Assembly (NCBI RefSeq): GCF_000513955.1
Contig: NZ_AZUZ01000013.1
Location: forward strand, 36,693 to 100,692
Length of the DNA stretch: 64,000 nt
Reading direction: 5' to 3'
Origin: Pseudoxanthomonas suwonensis J47
GTDB lineage: Bacteria; Pseudomonadota; Gammaproteobacteria; Xanthomonadales; Xanthomonadaceae
Shown piece by piece: positions 1-9,375 of the stretch (position 1 is the stretch's first letter; every line of letters starts with the position of its first letter). The translations under genes were made by a program, and so were the position numbers. Under the pieces are notes generated by a model, which was not told the origin of the DNA, ran no database searches, and saw only the letters and a list, made by a program, of their open reading frames with translations.

Positions 1-1
1 G

Positions 2-157
2 GCGCGCGAGTTCGCCGTCGCCAGCGGCGTGGACGCCACCCCGACCCTCATCGTCGCCGGCCGCTACCGCGTGCGCGGCAGCAGCCTCGAGGATTCGCTG
101 CGCATCGCCGAATGGCTGGTGGCGCATGAACGCCAGGCCCTGAAGACCGGCCGATAA
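2..157 (+). CDS. DsbA-like thiol:disulfide interchange protein, C-terminal fragment
   Basis: Only the last 51 residues are inside the window; the 5' part lies upstream. The reading frame opens at base 2 and stops at TAA 155-157. It contains a DATPTLIV segment, the cis-proline loop of DsbA-type thioredoxin folds, followed by the usual C-terminal helix (LRIAEWLV). The next gene ends with a very similar segment (DATPTIVVNGKY), so the two are probably tandem paralogues. DsbA proteins oxidise cysteine pairs of exported proteins in the periplasm. The CxxC active site is outside the window, so function rests on this similarity. Confidence 0.7.
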   Translation, partial: AREFAVASGVDATPTLIVAGRYRVRGSSLEDSLRIAEWLVAHERQALKTGR

Positions 158-228
158 CCCCCGGCGGCGGCCATCCCGACCTTGCGTTGACGGCCGACGA
201 CCCAACCTCTGCTTCCAGGAGACCATCC

Positions 229-1047
229 ATGAGCAAGCGCCACCTCAGCCTCACCCTGCCGTTCCTGCTGGCCCTGGCCGCCTGTTCCGGCCCCGAGGCC
301 CCGGCTCCGGCCGCCCCCGCCGCCGAGGCCCCGGCCGCCACGCCAGCCGAAACCGCGCCCGCCGCCAGCTCGGAGGCCTCGCCGCAGGCCGAGGCCGCCG
401 GCACCGAAGCCGCCAGCGCCCCGGCGCAGGACGCGCCGGCTGCCCCGGTCGCGCCGGCCGCGCCGCAGGGCCCGGCCCCGGTCGCCGGCGTCGACTACAT
501 CGAGATCAGCGGCGGCCAGCCGTTCCAGCCGGCCACCGGCCGCATCGAGGTGGCCGAGGTGTTCGGCTACACCTGCCCGCACTGCGCCCACTTCGAGCCG
601 GTCTACCAGGCCTGGAAGCAGCGCCAGCCGGCCGACGTGAACGCGATCCACGTGCCGGCGGCCTTCGGCGGCTACTGGACCCCGTACGCGCGCGCCTACT
701 TCACCGCCGAGGCGCTGGGCGTGCTGCCGCAGACCCACGACGCGGTGTTCAACGCGATCCACGTGCAGCGCACCCTGCCGGTGTCGGCCAACGTCGGCGC
801 CAAGGACCTGGCCCCGTTCTACGCCCAGCACGGCGTGGACGCCAAGCGCTTCGCCGACACCTTCGACAGCTTCGGCATCGACGCCAAGATCAACCGCGCC
901 AAGCAGTTCGCGGTCCGCTCGAAGATCGACGCGACCCCGACCATCGTGGTCAACGGCAAGTACACCGTGCCGATCCCGGCTGCCGGCCCGGAGAAGATGC
1001 TGCAGACGGTGGACTGGCTGGTGGCGCAGGAGCGCGGCGCGCGCTGA
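229..1047 (+). CDS. DsbA-family thiol:disulfide oxidoreductase, lipoprotein
   Basis: 272 residues. The ATG at 229 is chosen over an upstream one at 187 because it follows an AGGAG-like ribosome site (217-221) and begins a clear lipoprotein signal (MSKRHLSLTLPFLLALAACS, lipobox LAAC). Residues of about 20-95 form an Ala/Pro/Glu-rich linker, then a DsbA thioredoxin domain with active site CPHC (FGYTCPHC) and cis-Pro loop ATPTIVV. It should act as a periplasmic disulfide oxidant tethered to a membrane. It follows another DsbA-like gene by 71 bp, the common tandem arrangement in xanthomonads. The long linker is unusual for DsbA and would let the domain reach away from the membrane. Confidence 0.88.
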   Translation: MSKRHLSLTLPFLLALAACSGPEAPAPAAPAAEAPAATPAETAPAASSEASPQAEAAGTEAASAPAQDAPAAPVAPAAPQGPAPVAGVDYIEISGGQPFQPATGRIEVAEVFGYTCPHCAHFEPVYQAWKQRQPADVNAIHVPAAFGGYWTPYARAYFTAEALGVLPQTHDAVFNAIHVQRTLPVSANVGAKDLAPFYAQHGVDAKRFADTFDSFGIDAKINRAKQFAVRSKIDATPTIVVNGKYTVPIPAAGPEKMLQTVDWLVAQERGAR

Positions 1048-1067
1048 GGCGCCGCCGCACGGACCGC

Positions 1068-1901
1068 ATGGGCACCCCCACGCCCGCCCACGACGAACCC
1101 CACGTGCAGCCGCCGGTCGACGACGCCGGCGAAGGCGCAGCCGGCGCGCGCCGGCTGCGCGTGCTCAGTGCCAACATCCAGGCCGGTTCCAGCACCCGTC
1201 GCTACAGCGACTACGTGACCCGCAGCTGGTCGCACGCGCTGCCGGCCGGGCGCAAGCGTTCCAGCCTCGACGCGATCGCCAGGCTGGCCAGCGACCACGA
1301 CATCGTCGGCCTGCAGGAAAGCGACCCGGGCAGCCTGCGCTCGGGTTTCACCAACCAGACCCACTACCTGGCCCAGCGCGCCGGCTTCCACTACTGGACC
1401 CACCAGCCCAACCGCAGCGTCGGCGGCGTCGCTTCCAGCGCCAACGGCCTGCTCAGCAGGCTGGAACCGGTGCGCACCAGCGACCATTCCCTGCCCGGCC
1501 GGATCAAGGGCCGCGGCGTGCTGCTGGCACACTTCGGCGACGACCGCGAAGGCCTGACCGTGGCCGTGGCGCACCTGTCGCTGGGCGCGCGTTCGCGGCT
1601 GGCGCAGCTGTCGTTCATCGCCGAGGTGCTGCAGGACCATCCCAACGCGGTGCTGATGGGCGACTTCAACTGCCTGCCCGACCAGCCGGAGATGGAAGTC
1701 CTCTACAGCCGGACCACCCTGCGGCCGCCGGAATGCCCGGTGCCGACCTTCCCCAGCTGGAAGCCGCAGCGCGCGATCGACCACATCCTGGTCAGCGGCC
1801 AGTTGCGCTGCATGGGCGCGAAGGCCATGCCGGCCGCGTATTCCGACCACCTGGCGCTGGCGATGGAGATCGAGGTGCCGGAGTCGGCGCTGCGCACCTG
1901 A
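1068..1901 (+). CDS. Endonuclease/exonuclease/phosphatase family protein
   Basis: 277 residues of the metal-dependent EEP fold. Visible motifs are VLSANIQAG near the N-terminus (catalytic Asn), VGLQESD (metal-binding Glu), MGDFNCLP (Asp and Asn), HILVS and the closing SDHLAL with the catalytic Asp-His pair. The first 30 residues are polar and poorly conserved-looking, so the true start could be a little later. There is no signal peptide, so it is probably cytoplasmic. It starts 20 bp after the DsbA-like gene and may be cotranscribed. Substrate (DNA, phosphoinositide-like or other phosphodiester) cannot be told from sequence. Confidence 0.85.
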   Translation: MGTPTPAHDEPHVQPPVDDAGEGAAGARRLRVLSANIQAGSSTRRYSDYVTRSWSHALPAGRKRSSLDAIARLASDHDIVGLQESDPGSLRSGFTNQTHYLAQRAGFHYWTHQPNRSVGGVASSANGLLSRLEPVRTSDHSLPGRIKGRGVLLAHFGDDREGLTVAVAHLSLGARSRLAQLSFIAEVLQDHPNAVLMGDFNCLPDQPEMEVLYSRTTLRPPECPVPTFPSWKPQRAIDHILVSGQLRCMGAKAMPAAYSDHLALAMEIEVPESALRT

Positions 1902-1943
1902 GGCGCGGCGTCTGCAGTGCTGGCGGCGCGCACGCCGCCGCGC

Positions 1944-2720
1944 TCAGAACCCGTAGCGCAGGAAGCCGCCGTCCACGGCGATGCATTCGCCGGTGACGTA
2001 GCTGGCCGCCGGCAGGCACAGGAACGCGACCGCCGCGGCGACCTCCTCCGGTTCGCCGATCCGCCGCATCGGCGTGCGGTCGATCACTTCCTCGTAGTAG
2101 TCCGGGTCCGACAGCGGCCCGGAAGTACGCCGCGTGCGGATGTACCACGGCGCCACCGCATTGACCCGGATCCCGTCCTCGGCCCATTCGGCGGCGAGGT
2201 TGCGGGTCATCTGGTGCAGCGCGGCCTTGCTCATGCCGTAGACCACGCCGCTGCGCACGTGGGTGATGCCCGACACGCTGCCGACGTTGACGATCGACGA
2301 GGCGCCATGCCGCGCGAGCAGCGGATGCGCGTAACGCGAAAGCTCGAACGCCGAGAACAGGTTGGTCTCGAAGATCCTGCGCCACTCGTCCTCGGTGTAG
2401 TCCACCGCGGCCTTGGTGACGTTGCCACCGGCGTTGTTGACCAGGATGTGCAGGCCTTCCCCCTGGTCCTCGACCCAGTCGAGGATCGCCTGGCGGTCCT
2501 CGTCGTCGGCGACATCGGCGGACATGGCGAGGATGTCCTGCGCGGGATGGCGCTCGGCCAGCTCGTCGCGCACGTCCTGCAGCGCGTCCTCGGCGCGCGC
2601 CACCAGCAGCAGGTCCGCACCCAGCGCGGCGAGCTCGCGTGCGATGGCCAGGCCGATGCCCGCGGAAGCGCCGGTCACCAGCGCCAGTTGCCCGTCCAGC
2701 CGCCACCGGTTCGTCGTCAT
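1944..2720 (-). CDS. SDR family oxidoreductase (tropinone-reductase-like)
   Basis: 258 residues, start ATG at 2720 ([17 protein letters not shown]). Cofactor motif TGASAGIG near residue 17, NNAGG, catalytic Ser in the NVGSVSG segment and YxxxK as YGMSK, then the usual C-terminal [11 protein letters not shown]. It should reduce or oxidise a small carbonyl/alcohol with NAD(P)H in the cytoplasm. The overall pattern (N-terminal [12 protein letters not shown], late [13 protein letters not shown]) is that of the bacterial SDRs annotated as tropinone reductase-like, whose real substrate is generally unknown. It is transcribed divergently from the small lipoprotein gene starting at 2760. Confidence 0.88.
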   Translation of the reverse strand: MTTNRWRLDGQLALVTGASAGIGLAIARELAALGADLLLVARAEDALQDVRDELAERHPAQDILAMSADVADDEDRQAILDWVEDQGEGLHILVNNAGGNVTKAAVDYTEDEWRRIFETNLFSAFELSRYAHPLLARHGASSIVNVGSVSGITHVRSGVVYGMSKAALHQMTRNLAAEWAEDGIRVNAVAPWYIRTRRTSGPLSDPDYYEEVIDRTPMRRIGEPEEVAAAVAFLCLPAASYVTGECIAVDGGFLRYGF

Positions 2721-2759
2721 GGGCGTAGGATAACCCCGGCCTTCCACGGGAGTGCAGCG

Positions 2760-3023
2760 ATGACAGCGATCCGCCGCCCGATGCATCCGGCCGCCATGCG
2801 CGCCCGCGCGCTGGCCCTGGGCCTGGCCGCTTTGGCCGCGCTGGCCGCGTGCCGGCCGGAACCGCCCCCGACCGAACAGCCACCCGAACCGCAGGCGCAG
2901 GCCCATAACGATCTGCGCGACGCGATCCGCGCGCCGCAGGACAAGGCGCGGGCGACCGGGCAGACCCTGCAGGACGCCGCCGACCGGCAGAAGGCCGCGG
3001 TGGACGCGGCCGAAGGCGGCTGA
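2760..3023 (+). CDS. Small predicted lipoprotein
   Basis: 87 residues from ATG 2760; two internal Met codons (2781 and 2796) are possible starts and the last would give a tighter signal peptide. A hydrophobic stretch ends in a lipobox (LAALAACRP). The mature part is short, Pro/Gln-rich and then helical and charged ([20 protein letters not shown]). No family is recognised. The only support for its being coding is the lipobox, codon use like its neighbours and the lack of another gene in the 67 bp-offset divergent space. It is followed directly by the GTAG repeat array. Confidence 0.6.
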   Translation: MTAIRRPMHPAAMRARALALGLAALAALAACRPEPPPTEQPPEPQAQAHNDLRDAIRAPQDKARATGQTLQDAADRQKAAVDAAEGG

Positions 3024-3058
3024 GCCAAGGCGCCACCGGAAGGCCACGCGCGCTCCAC

Positions 3059-3353
3059 GTAGAGTCGGGCTCGCCCGACTCCCCCGCCTGATGTGCCAGG
3101 CCGGGTGGAAAAGCAGCGGGGCAAGCCCCGCTCTACGACGCGGCCGAGGCGATCGAGCGCTGCCCCGTAGAGTCGGGCTTGCCCGACTCCGCCGCCTGGT
3201 GTGCCAGGCCGGGTGATGAAGCAGCGGGGCAAGCCCCGCTCTACGACGCGGCAGAGGGGCGACGCGCGCTGCCCCGTAGAGTCGGGCTCGCCCGACTCCC
3301 CCGCCTGGTGTGCCAGGCCGGGCGAAGAAGCAGCGGGGCAAGCCCCGCTCTAC
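3059..3353. repeat. Three tandem GTAG-type REP hairpin pairs
   Basis: Three near-identical 78-bp units at 3059-3136, 3167-3244 and 3276-3353 (period 108-109 bp). Each unit has a hairpin starting GTAGAGTCGGGCTCGCCCGACT, then about 30 bp containing CCGCCTGGTGTGCCAGGCCGG (itself partly palindromic), then a second hairpin AGCGGGGCAAGCCCCGCTCTAC whose reverse complement also begins GTAGAG. Thus each unit is two REP hairpins in opposite orientation with GTAG at both outer ends. This is the layout of the GTAG (SMAG) REPs described in Stenotrophomonas, which are linked to RAYT transposases; no such transposase is in this window. Confidence 0.85.
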
Positions 3354-3387
3354 GGGGCGGCGGGCATGGGCCCGCCGCTTCGCCGGG

Positions 3388-5292
3388 TCACCAGCCGCAG
3401 AAGCAGTAGGCCAGCGACTTCACCGGGGCGCCGTTGCGGTCGCGCAGGGCGTTCTCGACGAAGCGCAGCTGCGCCTCGGTTTCCGGCATGGTCCGGGCCA
3501 GCGCGGCGCGGGCCAGGCCCGACTCGTGCAGCAGCACGCCGCCGATGCGGGTGCCGGCGAAGCCGGACATGAACTGCGCGAACGGCGACGCCGGCTTCTC
3601 GATGTAGCGCACGCGGTACTTGCCGTCTTCCAGGCTTGCGCGCGAAGCCGCGTCGGCGACCGCATCGCCGAAGCCGCCCAGCTCGTCGACCAGGCCGCGC
3701 TCCTTCGCCTGCGCGCCGCTCCACACGCGGCCGCGGGCGACCGCGTCCACTTCCTCGACCGGCTTGCCGCGCGCGGCGGCGACCTTGCCGGTGAAGTCGG
3801 CGTAGCCCTTGTTGATCACCGCCTGGATGACGCGACCCACTTCCGGATCCAGCGGACGGGTCACGTCGAAGGCGCCGGCGAAACGGGTGGTGCTCACGCC
3901 GTCGGTGTGTACGCCGATCTTGTCGAGGGTGCGGGTGAAGTTCGGGACCAGGCCGAAGATGCCGATCGAACCGGTGATGGTCGACGGATCGGCGTAGATG
4001 CGGTCGGCGTCCATGCTGATCCAGTAGCCGCCGGATGCGGCCAGGTCGCCCATCGACACCACCACCGGCTTGCCTTCGGCCTTCAGCAGCTCGACCTCGC
4101 GGCGGATCTGCTCGGAGGCGAACACCTCGCCGCCGGGCGAGTCGACGCGCAGCACCACCGCCTTCACGTCCTCGTCCTCGCGCGCCTGGCGCAGCAGCGC
4201 GGCGGTCGATTCGCCGCCGATGCGGCCGGCCGGCTGGTCGCCGCCGGTGATCTCGCCCTCGGCCACCACCACCGCCACCTGCGGGCGCTTGTCGACCGGC
4301 AGGCGACGGCTGTCGACCTGGGCCAGGTAGGCCTGCAGCGAGATGTTGCGGAAGCCGCGCTCGTCGTCCTCGTCGGCGACACCGCGCTCGGCCATCAGCT
4401 GCTCCACTTCCTCGCGGGTCTTCAGCCCGTCGACCAGCTTCATCTGCAGCGCGTGCCGGGCCAGGTCACCGCCGGCGGCTTCGATGCTCTCCGGCAGCGC
4501 GTTGATCTGCGCGCCCAGCTGCGCCGGATCCAGCCCGCGCGCGCTGGCGACGTCGGCCAGGTAGCGCTGCCAGACGTCGTTCATCCAGTACAGGTCCGCT
4601 TCCTTCGACTCCGGCGAGGCGGCGTCGAGGATGTACGGCTCGGCCGCCGACTTGAACTCGCCGACGCGGAACAGGTGCACGTCCACGCCCAGCTTGTCCT
4701 GCAGGGCGGTGCGGAAGTACTGGCGGTAGCGGGCCAGGCCTTCCAGCAGCAGCGAACCCATCGGGTCCAGGTAGATCTCGTCGGCCTGCGCGGCCAGCAG
4801 GTACTGGCCCTGGCCCATGCCTTCGCCGTAGGCGACGACCTGCTTGCCGCTGGCGCGCAGCTCGGCCAGCGCCTTGGCCACCTCGCGCATCGAGGCCATG
4901 CCCGACGGCTGCAGCTTGTCCAGCTGCAGCAGCACGCGCTCGATGTGCTTGTCCTCCTTCGCCGCCTCGATCGCGCGCAGCAGGTCGCGCAGCTGGATCT
5001 CCTCGGCCGAGGAATCGCCCATCGCCCGCGCGAACGCACGGCTCACCGGGTCGGTGGAGAACTGCTCGACCAGCCGCCCTTCCGGCGCGATCACCAGGGT
5101 GGTGCGCTCGTGCAGCGGCTTGGCGCCGCTGCCCTTGCCCAGCGCGGCCACGAACACCAGCAGCATCAGGAACAGCAGGCCGAAGAACAGCAGGTTGAGG
5201 ATCAGCCGCCGGGTGAAGTTCATCACGTCCCACAGGCCCACGAAGAACGTGGCGACGGGATTGCGGCGCGGCGGCAGGGGGGGCGGGATCAT
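3388..5292 (-). CDS. sppA: Signal peptide peptidase SppA, 67K type
   Basis: 634 residues with ATG 5292 ([17 protein letters not shown]); a Met 60 bp upstream gives an implausible extension. One N-terminal membrane anchor ([22 protein letters not shown]) then a tandem pair of SppA/ClpP-like domains, matching the 618-residue E. coli enzyme in length. The N-terminal half has the catalytic Lys region ([10 protein letters not shown]) and the C-terminal half has the Ser nucleophile segment ([11 protein letters not shown]). It digests leftover signal peptides in the inner membrane, active site outward. It is a lone gene read toward the REP array, which may serve as its 3' boundary. Confidence 0.95.
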   Translation of the reverse strand: MIPPPLPPRRNPVATFFVGLWDVMNFTRRLILNLLFFGLLFLMLLVFVAALGKGSGAKPLHERTTLVIAPEGRLVEQFSTDPVSRAFARAMGDSSAEEIQLRDLLRAIEAAKEDKHIERVLLQLDKLQPSGMASMREVAKALAELRASGKQVVAYGEGMGQGQYLLAAQADEIYLDPMGSLLLEGLARYRQYFRTALQDKLGVDVHLFRVGEFKSAAEPYILDAASPESKEADLYWMNDVWQRYLADVASARGLDPAQLGAQINALPESIEAAGGDLARHALQMKLVDGLKTREEVEQLMAERGVADEDDERGFRNISLQAYLAQVDSRRLPVDKRPQVAVVVAEGEITGGDQPAGRIGGESTAALLRQAREDEDVKAVVLRVDSPGGEVFASEQIRREVELLKAEGKPVVVSMGDLAASGGYWISMDADRIYADPSTITGSIGIFGLVPNFTRTLDKIGVHTDGVSTTRFAGAFDVTRPLDPEVGRVIQAVINKGYADFTGKVAAARGKPVEEVDAVARGRVWSGAQAKERGLVDELGGFGDAVADAASRASLEDGKYRVRYIEKPASPFAQFMSGFAGTRIGGVLLHESGLARAALARTMPETEAQLRFVENALRDRNGAPVKSLAYCFCGW

Positions 5293-5370
5293 CGGGGAGC
5301 GGCTCCGGCGGAGGGCATGCGGGGTTCTACGCAGGCAGGATAGCCCCAGCACCGCGGGCTTTCATACGCC

Positions 5371-6759
5371 TTAAGTCAGGGTGCCACCAGGCGGCGCCTC
5401 GCTGGCGACCGGCGGCGGCAGGTTGCGCAGGCGCCAGTTCAGGCGCGCGCCCATCAGGATCGCGGCGGCGGTCAGGCCGGTGATCAGGCCCGCCCACATG
5501 CCCTGCGGGCCCAGCCCCAGGCCCAGGCCGAGCACGGCGCCCAGCGGCATGCCCAGGCCCCAGTAGGCGACCGTGGCCAGCAGCATCGGCACGCGGGTAT
5601 CGCGCAGGCCGCGCAACGAACCAGCCGACATCACCTGGATGCCGTCGGGGAACTGGAACGCGGCGGCGAACAGCAGCAGGGTCGAGGCCAGCGCCGCCAC
5701 CGCCACGTCGGAGGTGTAGACCGAGACGATCGCATCGTGGCCCAGCAGCAGCACGGTGGCCGAACACAGCTGGGTGCCCAGGACGATGGCGTAGCCGGCG
5801 TAGGCGGCGCGGCGCACGCCGGCCGGATCCTGCGCGCCGAGCGCATGGCCCACGCGCACCGTGGTCGCCTCGGCCAGGCCCATCGGCAGCATGAAGCACA
5901 GCGCGGAGACATTGATCGCGATCTGGTGCGCGGCCGCCGGCACTTCGCCCAGCCGCGCGATCAGCAGCGCGGTGGCGATGAACAGCCCGCCTTCCATCAG
6001 CACGGTCACGCCGATCGGCAGGCCGGTGGCGAGCAGGCCGCGGATCACGTTCCAGCGCGGCGGCTCCATGTGCGAGAACAGCGCCAGCGGCGCGAACCGC
6101 CGCGACCTTCCCAGGTAGAACGCGAAGGTGAGCGCCTGCAGCCACATCACCGTGGCCGAGGCGGCGCCGAGGCCGGCCGCGCCCATCTCCGGCAGCGAAC
6201 CGACGCCGAAGGTCAGCACGTAGCCCAGCGGCGCCAGCACCGCCAGGCCGCCGAAGCCGAGCAGCATCGTCGGCAGCGTCCAGTGCGTGCCTTCACTGAG
6301 GTAGCGCATGCAGAAGAACATCACCATCGCCGGCGCGCCCCAGCGCACCGCGTGGCAGAACGCGGTCGCGCCGGGAATGATGTCCGGGGCGATGCCGAAC
6401 GCACCCAGCGCCAGCGGCACCACGCTGAGGAAGCCGAACATCAGCAGGCCCAGGCCCAGTGCCAGCCACAGCGCCTGGCGGAACAGCGGGCCGATCTCGT
6501 GGCGGCGCCCGGCGCCATCCAGCTGCGACACCGACGCGGTCAGCGCGATCAGCGTGCCCAGCGGCACCATCATCGGCAGCCACATCAGCGCCGTGCCCAC
6601 CGTCACCGAGGCGAGCGTGCGCGTGCCGTGGTGTCCGGCGATGACGTTGTCGACGAAGCTGATCAGGCCGGTGGACACGTGGCCCAGCACCAGCGGCAGG
6701 GCGAGCGTGGCGGTAGCCCGCAGTTCGCGACCGAAGCGCGGCGGGGAAGCGTTGGACAT
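5371..6759 (-). CDS. MATE family multidrug exporter (NorM-like)
   Basis: 462 residues, twelve predicted membrane segments in two similar halves, typical for MATE transporters (about 450-470). The opening LALPLVLGHVSTGLISFVDN and the second-half counterpart LATGLPIGVTVLMEGGLF carry the family pattern of a proline after the first helix and a polar residue for cation coupling in helix 1. It should export cationic drugs or metabolites in exchange for Na+ or H+ across the inner membrane. It lies 78 bp upstream of sppA on the same strand and diverges from the DUF3667 gene across a 104 bp gap. Confidence 0.92.
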   Translation of the reverse strand: MSNASPPRFGRELRATATLALPLVLGHVSTGLISFVDNVIAGHHGTRTLASVTVGTALMWLPMMVPLGTLIALTASVSQLDGAGRRHEIGPLFRQALWLALGLGLLMFGFLSVVPLALGAFGIAPDIIPGATAFCHAVRWGAPAMVMFFCMRYLSEGTHWTLPTMLLGFGGLAVLAPLGYVLTFGVGSLPEMGAAGLGAASATVMWLQALTFAFYLGRSRRFAPLALFSHMEPPRWNVIRGLLATGLPIGVTVLMEGGLFIATALLIARLGEVPAAAHQIAINVSALCFMLPMGLAEATTVRVGHALGAQDPAGVRRAAYAGYAIVLGTQLCSATVLLLGHDAIVSVYTSDVAVAALASTLLLFAAAFQFPDGIQVMSAGSLRGLRDTRVPMLLATVAYWGLGMPLGAVLGLGLGLGPQGMWAGLITGLTAAAILMGARLNWRLRNLPPPVASEAPPGGTLT

Positions 6760-6863
6760 GGGAAGCGTCGGGAAGCGGGCTGCGGCCGTGCAGGGGGCAC
6801 TGGTACCGGGCTCCGGCAGGCCGCTATCTTAGCCGCCGCCCGATCCCCTCCGTTATCCGACCG

Positions 6864-7985
6864 ATGAACGACAGCCATCCGGCGGCCTGCCAGAACTGTG
6901 CGACGCCGCTGCAAGGCGCGTTCTGCCATGTCTGCGGCCAATCCGCGCACAACCCGGTGCGCAGCTTCGCCCACGCGGTGGAGGAAGTGTTCGAGTCGTT
7001 CTGGCACCTGGACGGGCGCATCTTCCGCAGCCTGCGCAGGCTGCTCTCGCCCGGCGCGCTGGCGCGCGACTACCTGGCCGGGCACCGCGCGCCCTACGTG
7101 GCGCCGATGCGCATGTTCGTGGTGCTGTGCGTGATGGCGTTCTTCGTCGGCCGCGTGGTCGACCTGGGCCTGGACATCGAACTCAACGTGGACGATGCCG
7201 CGGACAACAAGCCGCTGCTCAGCAGCGACGCGGCCATGCGCGGGGCCAGCTCGATCGAGGAAGTGCGCAGGATCCGCGAGCAGGCCATCGCCGGCCTGGA
7301 AAAGGCGCGCGAGGAAACCCCGACCTACCTGGCGCCCGTGCTCGCCGGCTACGACAAGGGCATCGCCGACATACGCCGCGCCGCCGACCGGCGCATCGTC
7401 GAACTCGGCGGCACGCCGGAGAGCGCGCCCGAGGCCAAGGCGGACGCGGCTACCGCGGAAACTCCCGCGGCCGCCGCTCCCGCCGCACCGGCCAGGCGCG
7501 AACCCAAGAATTGGCGGGAGCGCCAGGCGCTGCGCATGCAGCAGAACCTGGCGCGCGTGCGCGAGGATCCCGGCCTGTACCGCGCCGCACTGATGGGCGC
7601 CGTGCCCAGCGCGCTGTTCGTGCTGGTACCGCTGTTCGCGCTGCTGCTGAAGCTGCTCTACCTTGGCTCCGGTCGCAGCTACCTCGAGCACCTGGTGGTG
7701 GCGCTGTACAGCCACGCCTTCCTGTGCCTGGCGCTGATGGCGCAGTTCGGCCTGGTCGCGCTGGCCAACCACTACGCGCAGACGCCGCTGGGCAGCACCG
7801 CCAGCGTGGCCTCGTCGCTGCTGCTGGCGTGGATGCTGGTCTACCTGCTGCTGTCGCAGAAGCGCGTGTATGGCGAGGGCTGGCTGGCGACCACGCTGCG
7901 CTTCCTGGTCGCCGGCTCGGTCTACATCTTCGTCATCAGCATCGCCTCCGGCGCGGTGGCGCTGTGGGCGCTGGCCAACCTCTGA
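6864..7985 (+). CDS. DUF3667 membrane protein with N-terminal zinc ribbon
   Basis: 373 residues. The first 25 residues hold two CxxC knuckles (CQNC and CHVC) of a small zinc ribbon, followed by the DUF3667 signature VRSFAHAVEEVFESFWHLDGR and a first membrane segment (MRMFVVLCVMAFFVGRVV). A central soluble region of about 150 residues is charged and includes an Ala/Pro run, then four closely spaced membrane helices to the C-terminus. The family is widespread in Xanthomonadaceae and has no established function. It ends 22 bp before the convergent sigma-like/DUF3106 gene. Confidence 0.85.
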   Translation: MNDSHPAACQNCATPLQGAFCHVCGQSAHNPVRSFAHAVEEVFESFWHLDGRIFRSLRRLLSPGALARDYLAGHRAPYVAPMRMFVVLCVMAFFVGRVVDLGLDIELNVDDAADNKPLLSSDAAMRGASSIEEVRRIREQAIAGLEKAREETPTYLAPVLAGYDKGIADIRRAADRRIVELGGTPESAPEAKADAATAETPAAAAPAAPARREPKNWRERQALRMQQNLARVREDPGLYRAALMGAVPSALFVLVPLFALLLKLLYLGSGRSYLEHLVVALYSHAFLCLALMAQFGLVALANHYAQTPLGSTASVASSLLLAWMLVYLLLSQKRVYGEGWLATTLRFLVAGSVYIFVISIASGAVALWALANL

Positions 7986-8007
7986 AACGGGCCGCGCCGG
8001 ACGGGGC

Positions 8008-9375
8008 CTACTCGCGTTCGCGCTGCTCCAGCCAGGGTCCGCGCTGCGAAGGCGCGGTCGCCAGCAGGTCGCGGCGCAGCTTCTCGCGTTCGTACGGCGG
8101 CGTGCGCCAGGCCAGCGCGCCCAGGCGCGCGCGCTGGTCGGCGTCCAGCGCGCGCAGCGCGGCCAGCAGCGGCCGGCGCTCGGCTTCCGGCACGAATCCC
8201 ACCAGCGGTTGCAGGGCGACGTAGTCGGCGCCCAGCTCGGGACCGAGCAGCCAGCCGCGGCGTTCCATCGCATCCAGCGCGGCGAAGCGCGCGCGCAGCC
8301 TGGCCTGCGCCGCCGGGTCCAGCGCCTGGAACTCCGCGGCGGCGGCGCGCAGCTGCGCCTGCGCCTGGGGATCGAGCTGCGACCAGGTTTCCAGGCCCGA
8401 GGCCGGATCCGGGTCGGCGGGCGGCGCGGGCGACTCCTCGCCCTGGCCGGCGCGCTCGCGGTCCAGGCGCGAGCCGGGCATGCCGGCGGCGTACCAGGAC
8501 AGCAGGGCCAGGTCGGCCACCAGCGGGTCCTCCTGCAGGGCCAGCGGCAGCGAGGGCTCGCCGTCCGGCGGCGTCGCCGGGGCTTCCGGTGGCGGCAACG
8601 GTTCGACCACGACCGGGTCGGCGTCGTGCACGCGGCCGTCGTCCGGCGGCGGGGCCAGCTCTTCGCGGGTCGCCGACGGCGACGCCAGCTTGGGCCAGAA
8701 GTACCAGACCGCGCCGGCCAGGCCGAGCAGCAGGGCGAGCACGCCCAGCCAGCGCAGCGGACGGCTTGGCGGGCGCGGCGCCCGCACCCGCGGCGCCGGC
8801 GCTGCCGGCGCGGGCGCTTCGGAGCCGGGCGGAAACTGCCCGGCCAGGGCCGCTTCGTGCAGCTCGCCCAGCCAGGCCAGGCGGTCCGGGGGGAGCTGGC
8901 GGCCGACCTGCTGGATCGCCTCGGCCTGGCGGCGCCAGCCGGCAGCATCGGGCGCCCCGTCGGCATCGCGCGGGCAGGCCTCGGCCAGCGCCTGCTGGTA
9001 GCCGGCGAGCTCCAGGTCCATCGCCTCGGCCGCGGCGGCCTCGTCCAGGCCGGCGACCTGGCGCAGCAGCAGGGCTCGGCGTGCGGCCAGCGGCATCCGC
9101 CCCAGGAAGCCCAGGTCTTCCGGCCAGCTGCCGCGCCCGGAGCCCGGAGGCAGGGCCAGCAGCAGCTTCCAGAACCGGCCCGGCCACTCGCCCATCGGCA
9201 TCGTCGCGGCCGGACCGGGGAAGGCACGGATGGCGGCGGCCAGGGCATGGCCGGCGCCGCGCTCGTCGCCGTCCTGCAGCCAGAGGAATACGAAGGCGCG
9301 CCGTTCGACGCCGCGCAGGAAGGCGTTCAGGGCGGCGGGCAGTTCCGTCGTCCGGGGGGAGGAAGGGTCGTGCAT
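8008..9375 (-). CDS. Membrane protein with sigma-factor-like N-terminus and DUF3106-type C-terminus
   Basis: 455 residues from ATG 9375 (MHDPSSPRTTELPAALNAF); the frame stays open to 9492 but the earlier Met has no ribosome site. Residues 1-150 look like a degenerate ECF sigma: a helical region-2-like part (ERRAFVFLWLQDGDERGAGHALAAAI) and a region-4-like helix-turn-helix (LAARRALLLRQVAGLDEAAAAEAMDLELAGYQQAL). A single membrane helix (WLGVLALLLGLAGAVWYFW) follows near residue 230, and the last 150 residues contain repeated DUF3106-like helices (LDPQAQAQLRAAAAEFQALDPAAQARLR). No enzymatic motif is seen. It may be an envelope-tethered regulator, which is inference. Confidence 0.75.
   Translation of the reverse strand: MHDPSSPRTTELPAALNAFLRGVERRAFVFLWLQDGDERGAGHALAAAIRAFPGPAATMPMGEWPGRFWKLLLALPPGSGRGSWPEDLGFLGRMPLAARRALLLRQVAGLDEAAAAEAMDLELAGYQQALAEACPRDADGAPDAAGWRRQAEAIQQVGRQLPPDRLAWLGELHEAALAGQFPPGSEAPAPAAPAPRVRAPRPPSRPLRWLGVLALLLGLAGAVWYFWPKLASPSATREELAPPPDDGRVHDADPVVVEPLPPPEAPATPPDGEPSLPLALQEDPLVADLALLSWYAAGMPGSRLDRERAGQGEESPAPPADPDPASGLETWSQLDPQAQAQLRAAAAEFQALDPAAQARLRARFAALDAMERRGWLLGPELGADYVALQPLVGFVPEAERRPLLAALRALDADQRARLGALAWRTPPYEREKLRRDLLATAPSQRGPWLEQRERE

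Noticed and set aside
3059..3353. Regularly spaced repeats as a CRISPR array
   Set aside because: Units are 78 bp double hairpins, the spacers are nearly the same, and there are no cas genes.
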